Assembly (NCBI GenBank): GCA_947167765.1
Contig: CAMVJI010000004.1
Coordinates: 1 to 63,059 of the forward strand
DNA length: 63,059 nucleotides
Direction: 5' to 3'
Source of the DNA: an uncultured Butyrivibrio sp.
GTDB lineage: Bacteria; Bacillota; Clostridia; Lachnospirales; Lachnospiraceae
In this document: positions 53,940 to 63,035 of the stretch, one piece after another
How the letters are laid out: each line of letters starts with the position of its first letter
Numbering within the stretch: the first letter of the stretch is position 1
Notes under the pieces: generated by a model
The model's database searches: none
What the model was told of the DNA's origin: nothing
What the model saw: only the letters and a program-made list of their open reading frames with translations
Translations under genes and position numbers: made by a program

Positions 53940-55817
53940 TTATACTCCAGTCTGAAGAATCAGTCTGTCGTAGATCTCCGTAAGAGTCTGTATCATCTTG
54001 GATGAAAGAGTGTAAGCATTCTGGAATTTTACCAGGTTTGAAGCTTCCTCGTCCTCGTCAACGCCTGAGTCAGACAGTCTCTGATTGCCGATGGTGTTTT
54101 CAAGAGATGTGTAGGTCTCCTCCAAAGTGTTGGAGTTACTCTTGTTAAGTGCCACGTCTCCGAGAACCTTTGTAAGGAACTCTCCTGATGTTGCTCCTCT
54201 GAATACTCTCTTGGTATCCAGCATCTCTTTTAACTTGGTGAGATTACCAAACTCTGACTCACCCTCAGTAATATCTGCCTTGGTGGCAAGTCTGTCTGAG
54301 TTGTCCAAAAGAACTGAACTTACCGTGAAGTTACCGGCTCTTACCTTGTAATAACCTTTGTTTGCAGAAAGAGTTGTGAGCTCCTCGTAGCTGTATTCTG
54401 CAGCTGAGTTGTTGTCCATCACTGCGGAAAAGACATTTACGCCTTCCAGCGAATCTGATGTATATCCGGAAACCATTATCTGGTTGAAGGCATCTGAGAA
54501 TTGGCGGATCCACTCGTTCATCTGAGCCATGTAATAAGGAATTCCCTGATAGCTATTGGAGTATCCGATGCTTACGTTCTTGCCCTCATCAGGAAGGCTT
54601 GAAAGTGTTGAAGGATCCAGGGTAAAGGTGTACACATCATTACCATCGTACTCCCAGCTGTCGTACTTGTAAGTCTTGGCGCCGACCTTGATTGTGCCAT
54701 CCTCAGGGATTGTAGCCTTGGTCATGCTCTTTAAGTAATCAGCTTCAACCTTGACGCTCATTGTTACTGTTCCGTCAGGGTGCTGAACAACGCCGTTTAC
54801 GCCTGTTGTGCCATCTGTAACCTGGCTCTTGCCATGGAAGTACTGGTAGTTGTTACCATCTCTCATGGCCAGAAGTCCCTGAAGCTCGCCGCCAATAAGC
54901 TTTGAATCAAGGGCGAAATCTGAAAGCTCGTTTACATTGTCGCCGTCCTTATAATTTGCGCCGCCCCACTTGATGTCAAAAAGTCCCTTAACATCATTCT
55001 GGTTAACTGCGCCGTCATCATCTCTCGATACGCAGATCATCTGCTTGTACTCGTAGGTATCAACCAATTCATATGCTGAGCCAACCCAGATCTGGAATCT
55101 TGTAGCTCCAGTCTCTCTGTCTGGCTGTGACTCGTCAACGATAGGAGTTTCCTTGGTCTCAACTGAGATTATCTTGGAAAGCTCATCCACGAGAACATCT
55201 CTTTTGTCCCTGAGCTCATTGGCCCTTGCGCCAGTCATCTCAATGACGTTGATCTGCTTGTTTATGGAAGCAACTTCCTGAGCAATGGCACTTACTCTGT
55301 CGGCCGCCAGCTTGATCTCTGCGTTGACATCTGCCTGCTCGTTCTGAAGTGAGTTGTATACGTTGTTGAAATACTCTGTGATACTCTTAAGGCTTGATAC
55401 GAAAGTTGCCTTGGTTTCTGTGGTTCCAGCTGCTGTCATTACTGACTGCATTGCAGTTTCCATCTTGTTGAAAAGAGATGAGAATCCGCTGGTTCCGTTG
55501 TCGTCCAGGTATTCTTCAATAAGACCGTTGTAATAGTTCTTTTGCTTAACTTCACCAAGAAGAGTCTCGTTGTTCCTGTACTTGACGTCATAGAACTCGT
55601 CCCTGACTCTCTCGATGGCGATCGTGTCAACACCTGCACCTGCGCAGCCGTATTTAGCAAAAACCCTTAAGGCGTCGCTGGCTTCCTGCTTGACAGTCTG
55701 CCTTGAGTAGCCGTCAGTGTTGGCGTTTGATATGTTGTTGGCTGTGGTGTTCAGGGCTGCATTTGCTGCTCTAAGTCCTGAGCCTGCGATGTTAAGTCCA
55801 AAGAATTGAGAAGTCAT
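53940..55817 (-). CDS. flgK: Hook-associated protein FlgK, second copy
   Basis: The protein has 625 residues from the ATG at 55817, set by GAAGGAGA seven bases upstream. The N terminus SQFFGLNIAGSGLRAANAAL and TTANNISNANTDGYSRQTVK are FlgK hallmarks, and it ends with VKFQNAYTLSSKMIQTLTEI. Residues 260-480 form a long beta-rich middle. It differs clearly from the upstream copy, so this is an old duplication or a specialised paralogue. Confidence 0.9.
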   Translation of the reverse strand: MTSQFFGLNIAGSGLRAANAALNTTANNISNANTDGYSRQTVKQEASDALRVFAKYGCAGAGVDTIAIERVRDEFYDVKYRNNETLLGEVKQKNYYNGLIEEYLDDNGTSGFSSLFNKMETAMQSVMTAAGTTETKATFVSSLKSITEYFNNVYNSLQNEQADVNAEIKLAADRVSAIAQEVASINKQINVIEMTGARANELRDKRDVLVDELSKIISVETKETPIVDESQPDRETGATRFQIWVGSAYELVDTYEYKQMICVSRDDDGAVNQNDVKGLFDIKWGGANYKDGDNVNELSDFALDSKLIGGELQGLLAMRDGNNYQYFHGKSQVTDGTTGVNGVVQHPDGTVTMSVKVEADYLKSMTKATIPEDGTIKVGAKTYKYDSWEYDGNDVYTFTLDPSTLSSLPDEGKNVSIGYSNSYQGIPYYMAQMNEWIRQFSDAFNQIMVSGYTSDSLEGVNVFSAVMDNNSAAEYSYEELTTLSANKGYYKVRAGNFTVSSVLLDNSDRLATKADITEGESEFGNLTKLKEMLDTKRVFRGATSGEFLTKVLGDVALNKSNSNTLEETYTSLENTIGNQRLSDSGVDEDEEASNLVKFQNAYTLSSKMIQTLTEIYDRLILQTGV

Positions 55818-55845
55818 GCGGTTCTCCTTCAAAATAATCTACGGG

Positions 55846-57504
55846 TTACGCTCCCAGTGTTGAAACTAAGTGCTCAAGCATTTCGCTTACTACATTTATA
55901 TATCGGCTGGATGCGTTGTATGCATTCTGGAACATGATCATAAATTCAAGTTCCTCGTCGCTGGATACTCCAACGATCTGCTCTCTTGCTGACTGTACTG
56001 AGGAAACTGTCTGTTCCTGAGCTTCCTTGATGTTGTCGTAAACATCACCTGAGTTGGCAACCTGTGAAACCAGGCTGTTGTAGTAGGTGACGAAGCTGTT
56101 TCTTGTTGAAACGTTAGGATTTAGGACGTAATTTTCTTTTGTGAAAGCCTCTTTTATCTTGGTAACTGTGTCGTTGTCCTCATTTCCATCTACGGTTCTG
56201 TAGGTGAAAAGAGTGGGCTCCTGTATGAGCTTTGGATTTATCTGAGTGTTCTTTATTGTAAAGCCTGTAAGCACTGTGCCTGCTGGCTTTTCTTTACTGA
56301 TGTCGTAGGTGAGCTTATCCTCTTCGTTGGCACAGGAGAAAAGAGTGAAGTCCTTGGCTTCTCCAACACTTCCATCAAGGAATGCCGGATTACTTTCAGC
56401 GTTTTCCATGATGTCGTTGATGGTTGTCATTACTGTGTGTACCATCTGGTCGAACTCAGCCTGAACGTTCATGATAACGGACTGGGCGATGTTGGTATTG
56501 TAGAACTCCTGGTCCTCTGTGATATCGTGGTAAGTTGCGTTGTGGTCGCCCCTTGCAAGAAGCACTGAGCGGAGCTTTCCGATATCGGTATTTGTAACTG
56601 TTGAGATATTCTGTGTCAGGTCGTAAACATGAGCTCCTTCTATAGAAACTACTGTCTTGGATCCGTCGCTATTGTCCACTGTCTTTGCTGCGTACTCCCA
56701 ATATGGAGTTGCATATCCCACTGAGCTTTCAAGAGTTGTATCAACGCCCAGGTGATTTACGTGGTCGGTTGTTACAAATGAAGATCCTTCGAAAAGAACT
56801 GCCACATTGCCAAAGATATCTTCCTGGTACTCGATCTTGCCGTACTCCCCAAGTCTGTCAAGAAGTAGGTTTCTCTCATCTCTAAGATCGTTTGCTTTTT
56901 CTTCCCTGCCTGACTCGATGTTTACGATATCTTCATTTAAAGCTCTGATGCGGTCGCCGATCTTGTTGATGTCATCGCACATGGTCTTTACTGTGGAATC
57001 CATGTTTTCCTGATATGAAACCAGACCATCATATACGCTCTTGGCTCTTGTCAAAAACTCATTTGCCCTTGTGACAAAAGAGCTCTGTGTAACTGCTGAG
57101 CATGGATCCTTAGCCAGCTCCTGTACTGAAACCCAAAGGTTATTGAGGGAATCAGCGAACTCTGATCCGTTCATTTCCTGGAGCTGATCTTCTATTTCTT
57201 CAAGAGCTTTTACTGAAACGTCATAAAAAGCGAGCCTGCCATTCTCCGTCCTATAGGAGATATCCAGGAATTCGCTTCTGACCTGCTTACAATTATTATA
57301 ATTAACTCCGGTTCCGATCTGTTTCCAGGCGATCGCTTCATTCTTTTTCTCTAAAGTCTGATACGCTCTGGTTCCCTGTGAAACCTGCTGCCTTGTGTAG
57401 CCCTCGGTGTCCAGGTTCGCCATGTTATGTGCTGTGGTGTTCAGCGCATTCTGGGAAGTTGAAAGGCCCGATGTTCCTACATATAAGTTAGCCATTAAAG
57501 ACAT
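55846..57504 (-). CDS. flgK: Hook-associated protein FlgK, first copy
   Basis: The protein has 552 residues from the ATG at 57504, with GAGGTAA eight bases upstream; a frame to 57549 lacks a site. It opens with ANLYVGTSGLSTSQNALNTT and NMANLDTEGYTRQQVSQ, and ends FQNAYNASSRYINVVSEMLE. It is the canonical-length FlgK. Two FlgK proteins in one locus may serve two hook-filament junction layers or two filament types. Confidence 0.9.
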   Translation of the reverse strand: MSLMANLYVGTSGLSTSQNALNTTAHNMANLDTEGYTRQQVSQGTRAYQTLEKKNEAIAWKQIGTGVNYNNCKQVRSEFLDISYRTENGRLAFYDVSVKALEEIEDQLQEMNGSEFADSLNNLWVSVQELAKDPCSAVTQSSFVTRANEFLTRAKSVYDGLVSYQENMDSTVKTMCDDINKIGDRIRALNEDIVNIESGREEKANDLRDERNLLLDRLGEYGKIEYQEDIFGNVAVLFEGSSFVTTDHVNHLGVDTTLESSVGYATPYWEYAAKTVDNSDGSKTVVSIEGAHVYDLTQNISTVTNTDIGKLRSVLLARGDHNATYHDITEDQEFYNTNIAQSVIMNVQAEFDQMVHTVMTTINDIMENAESNPAFLDGSVGEAKDFTLFSCANEEDKLTYDISKEKPAGTVLTGFTIKNTQINPKLIQEPTLFTYRTVDGNEDNDTVTKIKEAFTKENYVLNPNVSTRNSFVTYYNSLVSQVANSGDVYDNIKEAQEQTVSSVQSAREQIVGVSSDEELEFMIMFQNAYNASSRYINVVSEMLEHLVSTLGA

Positions 57505-57549
57505 GTTTGTTACCTCGCTGTCCCTTGTTTTAGGGTACAAAAAAGACAC

Positions 57550-57617
57550 TACCGCGATTTACGGTATTCACCCGGGTGGATTATCTACATGCTCCCGTAC
57601 CACTTTTTTAGTGGTAC
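57550..57617. other. Two hairpins between flgN and flgK
   Basis: A perfect 8-bp stem GTACCACT/AGTGGTAC (57597-57617) lies directly after flgN. A smaller stem TACCG/CGGTA (57550-57566) is followed on the minus strand by GTGTCTTTTTTG. They may be processing sites or a partial terminator. Confidence 0.5.
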
Positions 57618-57618
57618 G

Positions 57619-58137
57619 TTACTGCTTTGCATCAAACCCGCCCGATGTGTAACCTAAACATTCGCCTGTAGTGTCTGCAGCTCTTGAGTAATTCGCCGTC
57701 TGGGGAGCTCTCTTAGACGCTTGGATGATGTTCATCTCGAATTGAACCATCTCTATGGAACTCTTTAATAGTTCCTGGTTCTGTCCATTTACACGCCTGA
57801 CATTGTCTGCAACGGCAACAAGCCTATCCCGCTGCACTGCCAGGTTTCTCTGATCCGCTGGTCTCTTCTCAAGTACCTGGATCAGATCGGTCAGTTTTAA
57901 TGAATTAACATCCATGTTAAGTACATTTGCAATATCCGTCATTGCTGTCACTCTTTGTTTTTCTGCCGCTTGGATATCGCCTATTATGCACTGCTCCTCA
58001 TCCGTGATTTCTGCAAGTGCCTTAAGATCACCTTTGATAATGATAGTGGTCTTCCGGCTAGATAATCCCAGTAATTTTTCATAAAGTGAACCTTCTCTGT
58101 CGAGAACATCCACCAGTGTTTCTACAAGACTTGCCAC
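57619..58137 (-). CDS. flgN: FlgN-like flagellar chaperone
   Basis: The helical protein has 172 residues from a GTG at 58137; the ATG at 58146 gives 175 but touches the AGGAGG, while the GTG lies at the normal nine bases. It has leucine/charged heptads (LVDVLDREGSLYEKLLGLSS; LVAVADNVRRVNGQNQELL) and lies between flgM and flgK, the usual position of flgN, the export chaperone for FlgK and FlgL. The Ser/Thr/Gly-rich C terminus is probably disordered. Confidence 0.85.
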   Translation of the reverse strand: MASLVETLVDVLDREGSLYEKLLGLSSRKTTIIIKGDLKALAEITDEEQCIIGDIQAAEKQRVTAMTDIANVLNMDVNSLKLTDLIQVLEKRPADQRNLAVQRDRLVAVADNVRRVNGQNQELLKSSIEMVQFEMNIIQASKRAPQTANYSRAADTTGECLGYTSGGFDAKQ

Positions 58138-58181
58138 TGGAATCATCCTCCTATGTTATTTAATTGATGTGGCCTGACTAG

Positions 58182-58460
58182 TTAAGCCAGCTCTTCGTAC
58201 TTTGCCAGCAACTTATCAGCAAAAGCCTCTCCACTCACATCATAAGTACCGTTTTTAATAGCAGCTTTTAACTTTGCAACGACATCTTCCCTGACATCCG
58301 GAGCATTGTTTACAGCCTGTTTAGCAACCTGGATATCTTTTCCAATAGAAGAAAATGATACAGTATCTCTGATATCATTGGTCTTCTTAGCTGCCTGCGG
58401 CTTACCTACTTTGCTGTTAGAGTAAATCTGCTGAACCTGACTGTATGCTTCTATTCGCAT
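58182..58460 (-). CDS. flgM: Anti-sigma-28 factor FlgM
   Basis: The 92-residue protein has a disordered N-terminal half and the sigma-binding C-terminal region VREDVVAKLKAAIKNGTYDV then FADKLLAKYEEL. It holds sigma-28 until it is exported through the finished hook. AGGAGG precedes the ATG. A near-perfect sigma-28 promoter lies 45 bases upstream, so it is under control of its own target. It heads the flagellar unit. Confidence 0.95.
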   Translation of the reverse strand: MRIEAYSQVQQIYSNSKVGKPQAAKKTNDIRDTVSFSSIGKDIQVAKQAVNNAPDVREDVVAKLKAAIKNGTYDVSGEAFADKLLAKYEELA

Positions 58461-58504
58461 ATCTTTTCCTCCTTCCTTGGAGTATTTTTGAACTTCTATA
58501 CCAT

Positions 58505-58531
58505 TTATCGGCAGAAGTCACCATTACTTTA
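58505..58531 (-). promoter_or_regulatory. Sigma-28 promoter of flgM
   Basis: On the minus strand TAAA (58528-58531), 15 bases, GCCGATAA (58505-58512): an exact match to the consensus. Confidence 0.9.
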
Positions 58532-58863
58532 GCTTTTTTCTAAAAAATTTCCCCAAACCTTTTAGAGTCTGTAATGGTAAAAATACAACCAAGGGCCGTT
58601 ATGTAATAAGTTGATAGAATCCCTTGTTTCCGTACAATTCCCGGGTTTTTTATTCAAAACCCACTCGTTCCGTCGTAAGATATATCGGAATTTGAAGAGC
58701 AAACTTTAGAGTTATTTTAGAAATTAAATTGTAAACTTTTTGTGAACAAATTCTTTTTTATGATATTGGAAATTGTGATCTGATGCAAGTCACAATTATT
58801 AAGCTTTAGTAAAAGATAATTTGTATCAGAGCTGCTCCACGCTCATGTGAGCGTTGCTGGATA
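58532..58863. other. Gene-free spacer with an 18-bp duplication at its end
   Basis: About 330 bases upstream of flgM have no gene. The block CTCATGTGAGCGTTGCTG occurs at 58842-58859, past the stop of the CYTH gene, and again at 58880-58897, inside the last codons of that gene. Nothing else was recognised; no clear terminator for the CYTH gene is seen apart from the short CTCATGTGAG stem. Confidence 0.6.
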
Positions 58864-59397
58864 TCATACTTTCTCGGTACTCATGTGAGCGTTGCTGTAC
58901 TGAGGGTCCCCTGTTACATCCTGTGAAAACCACTCTGCTGGGTGATATACCAGCGCTGCTTCCTCTGATGGGAACTCTACTTCTGCAAGTATTCTTCCTG
59001 TAAACACGCCCTCGAATACGTCCAGCTCGATCTTGATGCTGCGATTTTGTACTGCAGCCTTAAGATCTGGATTTGCCTCAAGGATATCCTCGTCAAATGC
59101 ATCGTCGTTTAATGGGATGAGATATCTCTTTTTTGTAATGATGTTGCCATCAGCCTTGGAAGATAGGTGCTCGTAAGCCTCCTTGGTAAGTGGCATATTG
59201 TACTCTGTCTGTCCAATGCGTGCCTGAGCGCTTCCCTTAAGTCCCTTATATGTCATGTAGTATGTATCATCTTCCCTGCGCACGCGAACTGCAGGACTTA
59301 CATTGAGATACGCCTGCTCGATCTGGTGAAAGGGATATTTGTTTAAGTCGTCCGGAAATTCTTTTACCAGGAATTTCCTTTCTATCTCTACGCCCAT
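58864..59397 (-). CDS. CYTH domain protein (triphosphatase fold)
   Basis: The 177-residue protein has the CYTH tunnel motifs in order: EIERKFLV at the N terminus, VRVRRED, YYMTYKG, TKKRYLI, IKIELDVFEG and AEVEFPSEE. CYTH proteins hydrolyse inorganic triphosphate or related phosphates with a divalent metal in the cytosol. GGAGA lies 12 bases before the ATG. The C terminus carries extra residues SNAHMSTEKV encoded by the duplicated 18-bp block. Confidence 0.9.
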   Translation of the reverse strand: MGVEIERKFLVKEFPDDLNKYPFHQIEQAYLNVSPAVRVRREDDTYYMTYKGLKGSAQARIGQTEYNMPLTKEAYEHLSSKADGNIITKKRYLIPLNDDAFDEDILEANPDLKAAVQNRSIKIELDVFEGVFTGRILAEVEFPSEEAALVYHPAEWFSQDVTGDPQYSNAHMSTEKV

Positions 59398-59436
59398 GGA
59401 TACTGTTGTCTCCTTAATTGTAGTTGCGGCTGCGGT

Positions 59437-59988
59437 TCACGCCTTGTAGACAATCCGCTCTGCCATGTCCTTGGCTGCGTTGATGCCCTGGAAGTGCTCG
59501 ATTATTGCAAGCCCAAAGTCAATTGCTGTACCCATTCCGCGGCTGGTAATGAAATTGCCATCCTTTACAACCGCATCTGTCTGGAAGTCAGCTCCTGTAA
59601 GGTCCACTTCGCATCCCGGATAGCAGGTAGCTTTTTTGCCCTGAAGGAGCCCCATCTTGCCGTAAACTGTGGGAGCTGCGCAGATAGCTGCCAGCATCTT
59701 GCCCTCGGCATTAAACTCTTTTATCTTGTCCTTAAGAGGCTCGCAGGCATACAGATTCTTGGTTCCAGGCTGTCCACCAGGAAGGATCAGCATATCCACG
59801 CCGCTAAAGTTAAAATCATCAAAGATAGTGTCCGCCTCCACAGCGATTTCGTGGGATCCGTAGACACTCTTGCTCTCCATGATGGAAACCATTGTTATAT
59901 CGATCTTGGCCCTGCGGAGCAGATCAACAACTGTCAGCGCCTCAATCTCTTCAAATCCGTCTGCCAGGAAAATTGCAGTTTTTTGCAT
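59437..59988 (-). CDS. DJ-1/PfpI family protein
   Basis: The 183-residue protein belongs to the DJ-1 subgroup: KTAIFLADGFEEIEALTVVD with the conserved Glu, LILPGGQPGTKNL, and the nucleophile elbow AAICAAPTVYG with Cys near residue 103. It is probably a stress-response chaperone or deglycase-like enzyme of the cytosol. TAAGGAGG precedes the ATG. It may be co-transcribed with the CYTH gene 39 bases downstream. Confidence 0.9.
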   Translation of the reverse strand: MQKTAIFLADGFEEIEALTVVDLLRRAKIDITMVSIMESKSVYGSHEIAVEADTIFDDFNFSGVDMLILPGGQPGTKNLYACEPLKDKIKEFNAEGKMLAAICAAPTVYGKMGLLQGKKATCYPGCEVDLTGADFQTDAVVKDGNFITSRGMGTAIDFGLAIIEHFQGINAAKDMAERIVYKA

Positions 59989-60142
59989 CTTTTGCCTCCT
60001 TATTGCTTGATAGCTTAGTTATAAAGTAGATCTTGCTTGTGCAAGCTTTTTTCACTACAAACTATGTCATCTATTATAAAGCATGTTATCTACTTTAATC
60101 CATCTTTCGCGATCCTTTAATTGGAAAAAATAATATATGTAA

Positions 60143-60204
60143 GTCAGCGGTATTAAATTATCGTATTGCAACAACTGCCATTACGATAAAATAATACCGC
60201 TGAC
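60143..60204. repeat. Long imperfect hairpin in the intergenic region
   Basis: Arms 60143-60165 (GTCAGCGGTATTA..) and 60182-60204 (..TAATACCGCTGAC) pair over 23 bases with two mismatches across a 16-base loop. The outer part contains GGTATTA motifs of the array listed separately. No gene lies here. Confidence 0.8.
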
Positions 60205-60460
60205 CACCTTATCTTCTTCAGGTATTATGGTTTTGTAGAAATACCATCTGTTATTTTAATATATATAATACCATCGACGCTTACATCCCTGACAGGTATG
60301 AGTTTCATGTTGTGCTTTAGTTTATACTCGAAAGGTAAACACAAGAAATCTAATACCTACACCCTCAAACTCTTCTGATGGTATTAAAAGTGCCCTAATT
60401 CTTATTCTCAAGTCCAGAAAAAGCTAGGACCAGTAATAAGAAAATCAATAGGAGGTATTA
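60149..60460. repeat. Array of GGTATTA / TAATACC motifs
   Basis: Between the DJ-1 gene and the lipoprotein gene (a 533-base gap without an evident gene) the 7-mer GGTATTA occurs on one strand or the other at 60149, 60192, 60221, 60266, 60351, 60380 and 60454, with near matches at 60239 and 60295. TAATACCATC (60266-60275) and GATGGTATTA (60377-60386) are exact inverses. It may be an operator array, a set of hairpins, or the remains of a mobile repeat. Confidence 0.75.
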
Positions 60461-60521
60461 GATTGACCAAAAGCCACTTGTGAATCAGTCTTCTCATGCA
60501 AGGTAGCTTCCATTTCCTGGA

Positions 60522-62996
60522 TCAACCTTGGCCTGGAGCCTGCTGACCACCAGGACCTCCCTGCATTCCCTGACCAGGAGCCTGCTGACCGCCAGGCCCG
60601 CCCTGCATTCCATGACCGCCAAATCCACCTTGGCCACCAGGACCAGCTGGCATTGTTCCTGATGTTCCATCTGTACTGCCATTCTGGTCACTGCCAGAAT
60701 TTGTACTGCCACTCTGGTCAGTTCCAGCCTCGGTACTGCCCTGGCTATTGCCACCATTCATGCCGCCGCGACCGCCAAAGCCACTCTGACCATTCTGGCC
60801 GCCAAATCCGCCTTGGCCACCCATGCCGCCAAATCCACCACGGCCGCCCATTCCGGAAGCGGCGCCGTTAGTTGCGTTGATGTCATCTGCTGAAAGCTCA
60901 CCAGTAAGGTCACCAGCGGTAAAGGTATAAGTCTCACCAGTCTCAAGATCTCCAGATGAATATGTAATAGCGTTGGCGCTCTTAATTGTTGTGACAGTTG
61001 CAACCACACTTCCGTCTGAGTCTGTGATCTTGATCTCTGTGCCTTCCTCAAGATTTTCATCAAATACATATGTAAGAACCTGCTGGGTTGAAGAAGAGTC
61101 AGCGTTTTCCATCATTCCAGACATTCCAATTGCAGTGACGGTTCCGCCGTTAACAACGAAAGTTCCCTGGTTCTCAGTTCCTATATCAATTGCCGCGTTA
61201 CCTGAATTTGCAGGACCGTCAACATAGACTGTTCCGCCATTTATGACGATGTCCTTATTTGAGTCAATACCGTCGCCTGAAGAATTCACATATACATCGC
61301 CGCCGTTAATAGTTATGAGAGGATCAACCTCAGATGATGAAGCATTAAATCCGTCGTCGGATGAAGTCACATTGATCTCGCCGTCGTTGACAGTAATTGT
61401 TGCGCCTTCAATTCCTTCGTAGCACTCGTCGATCGTGATGCTGCCGCCATCGATCACAAGGTCCGTTTCTGTATGGATAGCGTCATCTCCCGCTTTTATG
61501 GCAAAAGAGCCACCGCTCACCGTAAGTGCACCATCTGCATGAACTGCGTCGTCCACTGTATCCATTTCAAAAGAGCCGCCACTGATGGTCATATCTCCTG
61601 CTGCCTTGAAGCCCTTCTGGCTAACAGCATTTGAATCTGAATCGAGGCTGTTCTCAAAGCCCATGGCCATGCCCATTCTGCCCTGGAACTGAGTTGTGGT
61701 AGCAGTGTCACTGGATGCACTTGCATCACCTGATGACGCCTGGCTATCTGAAGTTGTCTGACCATTCGCTGGTGCCTGTGGCATCTGACCATCTGAAGGC
61801 ATTTCCGGCATCTGTCCATCCGCTGGCATTTCTGGCATTTCGCCATCTGCAGGCATCTGTGGCATCTGGCCACTTGCTGATGCTGTCTGGCTGCTTGTCT
61901 GTGTAGTTGTGCTACTATCTGTTCCGCTTTCTGTTGTACTATTCTGGCGGTTCATCTTGCCACCAAAGCCGCCATTTCCGCCGCCAAAGCCCATCTCAGA
62001 CTTCTTCTCAGCAGAAGCAGCTCCGTCGCCTGTAACAACTGTGAATGTTCCATCTTCTATATTAAGAGTTCCATCTGACTGAACAGCATCGCCAACGGAC
62101 TTAAGGTCAAATACGCCTGAAGTGATAGTAACATCTGTCCCACCCTTGATACCGTCGTTTGCAGCAACCATTACAAGGTTCACGCACTCAACTGTAAGAT
62201 TAGTCTTGGACTGAATGCCGTTATTGATGTAACCATATACATTAAGTGTTCCAGCGCCAGAGATCATCAGGTCACACTTGGCCATGATAGTAGCCTTCTG
62301 GCTGTTACTAAAACCATCATCTGTTGTTTCGCTGTCTGAAGAAGCCTCATCTGAGCTCTCACTATTCGCATCACTACTTGTCTCTGTGCTCTGACTCTCT
62401 GAAGCCCCAGACTCAGTTGTCTCGCCACTGCTCTCAGCATCATCACTTGAATTAGCTTCCTCAACTGCAGCCTTGGCTGTCTCGTAAGTCTCCTCAGTTC
62501 CGCTTGTGAGGTTGTTTACTGTACCCTCCATAACGTAGACTACTGCGCTATTGGCCTCTTCTATATAAATGGCGTCCTTGTCGCTGTTTGTGATGGTCAC
62601 GCCATTAAGTACGATAGTTACGTCCTTGCCCTCGGCCTCAACCTTGATCCTGCCTTCTGTAAGGCTTCCTGAAAAAGAGTATGTACCACCATCTTCAATT
62701 ATCACGTCAGTTCCATCAACCTTAACTCCAGAGCCACTTACAGTAGATCCATCATCTGAAAGAGTAACTGTCGCTGTCACCTCTCCGATCTCTACGCTGC
62801 TCTCAGCAGAACTTGCTATAGCGCTTGAATCATTTCCTTCAACTGTAACGCCGGAATTTGAAGATCCAGAAGCGCTATTCTTAAGATTTTCAGCTATGCT
62901 TCCTAAATCTGATGAACATCCGGATAATACCAGAGCTGTCGCCATCGCCATCGCACACACAACATTTAATTTTGATCTCATCATTTTATTTATCAT
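60522..62996 (-). CDS. Large carbohydrate-binding lipoprotein, Cthe_2159-like
   Basis: The 824-residue protein begins with a lipoprotein signal peptide (LVLSGCSSD lipobox at about residues 22-29). Blocks of beta-helix repeats match the Cthe_2159 carbohydrate-binding domain: DVIIEDGGTYSFSGSLTEG, KDVTIVLNGVTITNSDKDAI, GTLNVYGYINNGIQSKTNL, and later DAVHADGALTVSGGSFAIKA, GDGIDSNKDIVINGGTVYVD. Low-complexity parts interrupt it: Ser/Thr/Glu-rich at about 175-235, Met-Pro-Ala-Asp-Gly repeats near 385-425, and Gly/Gln-rich at 690-824. It is probably anchored in the membrane and displayed outside, binding polysaccharide such as plant polymers. A weak -35/-10 pair lies upstream. Confidence 0.85.
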   Translation of the reverse strand: MINKMMRSKLNVVCAMAMATALVLSGCSSDLGSIAENLKNSASGSSNSGVTVEGNDSSAIASSAESSVEIGEVTATVTLSDDGSTVSGSGVKVDGTDVIIEDGGTYSFSGSLTEGRIKVEAEGKDVTIVLNGVTITNSDKDAIYIEEANSAVVYVMEGTVNNLTSGTEETYETAKAAVEEANSSDDAESSGETTESGASESQSTETSSDANSESSDEASSDSETTDDGFSNSQKATIMAKCDLMISGAGTLNVYGYINNGIQSKTNLTVECVNLVMVAANDGIKGGTDVTITSGVFDLKSVGDAVQSDGTLNIEDGTFTVVTGDGAASAEKKSEMGFGGGNGGFGGKMNRQNSTTESGTDSSTTTQTSSQTASASGQMPQMPADGEMPEMPADGQMPEMPSDGQMPQAPANGQTTSDSQASSGDASASSDTATTTQFQGRMGMAMGFENSLDSDSNAVSQKGFKAAGDMTISGGSFEMDTVDDAVHADGALTVSGGSFAIKAGDDAIHTETDLVIDGGSITIDECYEGIEGATITVNDGEINVTSSDDGFNASSSEVDPLITINGGDVYVNSSGDGIDSNKDIVINGGTVYVDGPANSGNAAIDIGTENQGTFVVNGGTVTAIGMSGMMENADSSSTQQVLTYVFDENLEEGTEIKITDSDGSVVATVTTIKSANAITYSSGDLETGETYTFTAGDLTGELSADDINATNGAASGMGGRGGFGGMGGQGGFGGQNGQSGFGGRGGMNGGNSQGSTEAGTDQSGSTNSGSDQNGSTDGTSGTMPAGPGGQGGFGGHGMQGGPGGQQAPGQGMQGGPGGQQAPGQG

Positions 62997-63007
62997 TATT
63001 CTGTCTC

Positions 63008-63035
63008 TCTATACTTTCTTATATATTTTGCACAA
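63008..63035 (-). promoter_or_regulatory. Weak vegetative promoter of the lipoprotein gene
   Basis: On the minus strand TTGTGC (63030-63035), 16 bases, TATAGA (63008-63013), 12 bases before the start. The short distance makes it doubtful. Confidence 0.3.

Noticed and set aside
60463-60483. Six-codon TTG frame behind a perfect AGGAGG
   Set aside because: Too short to call a gene; kept only as part of the GGTATTA observation.
60494-60757. Minus-strand frame overlapping the end of the lipoprotein gene
   Set aside because: It is a shifted frame of the Gly/Gln repeat region with no independent evidence.
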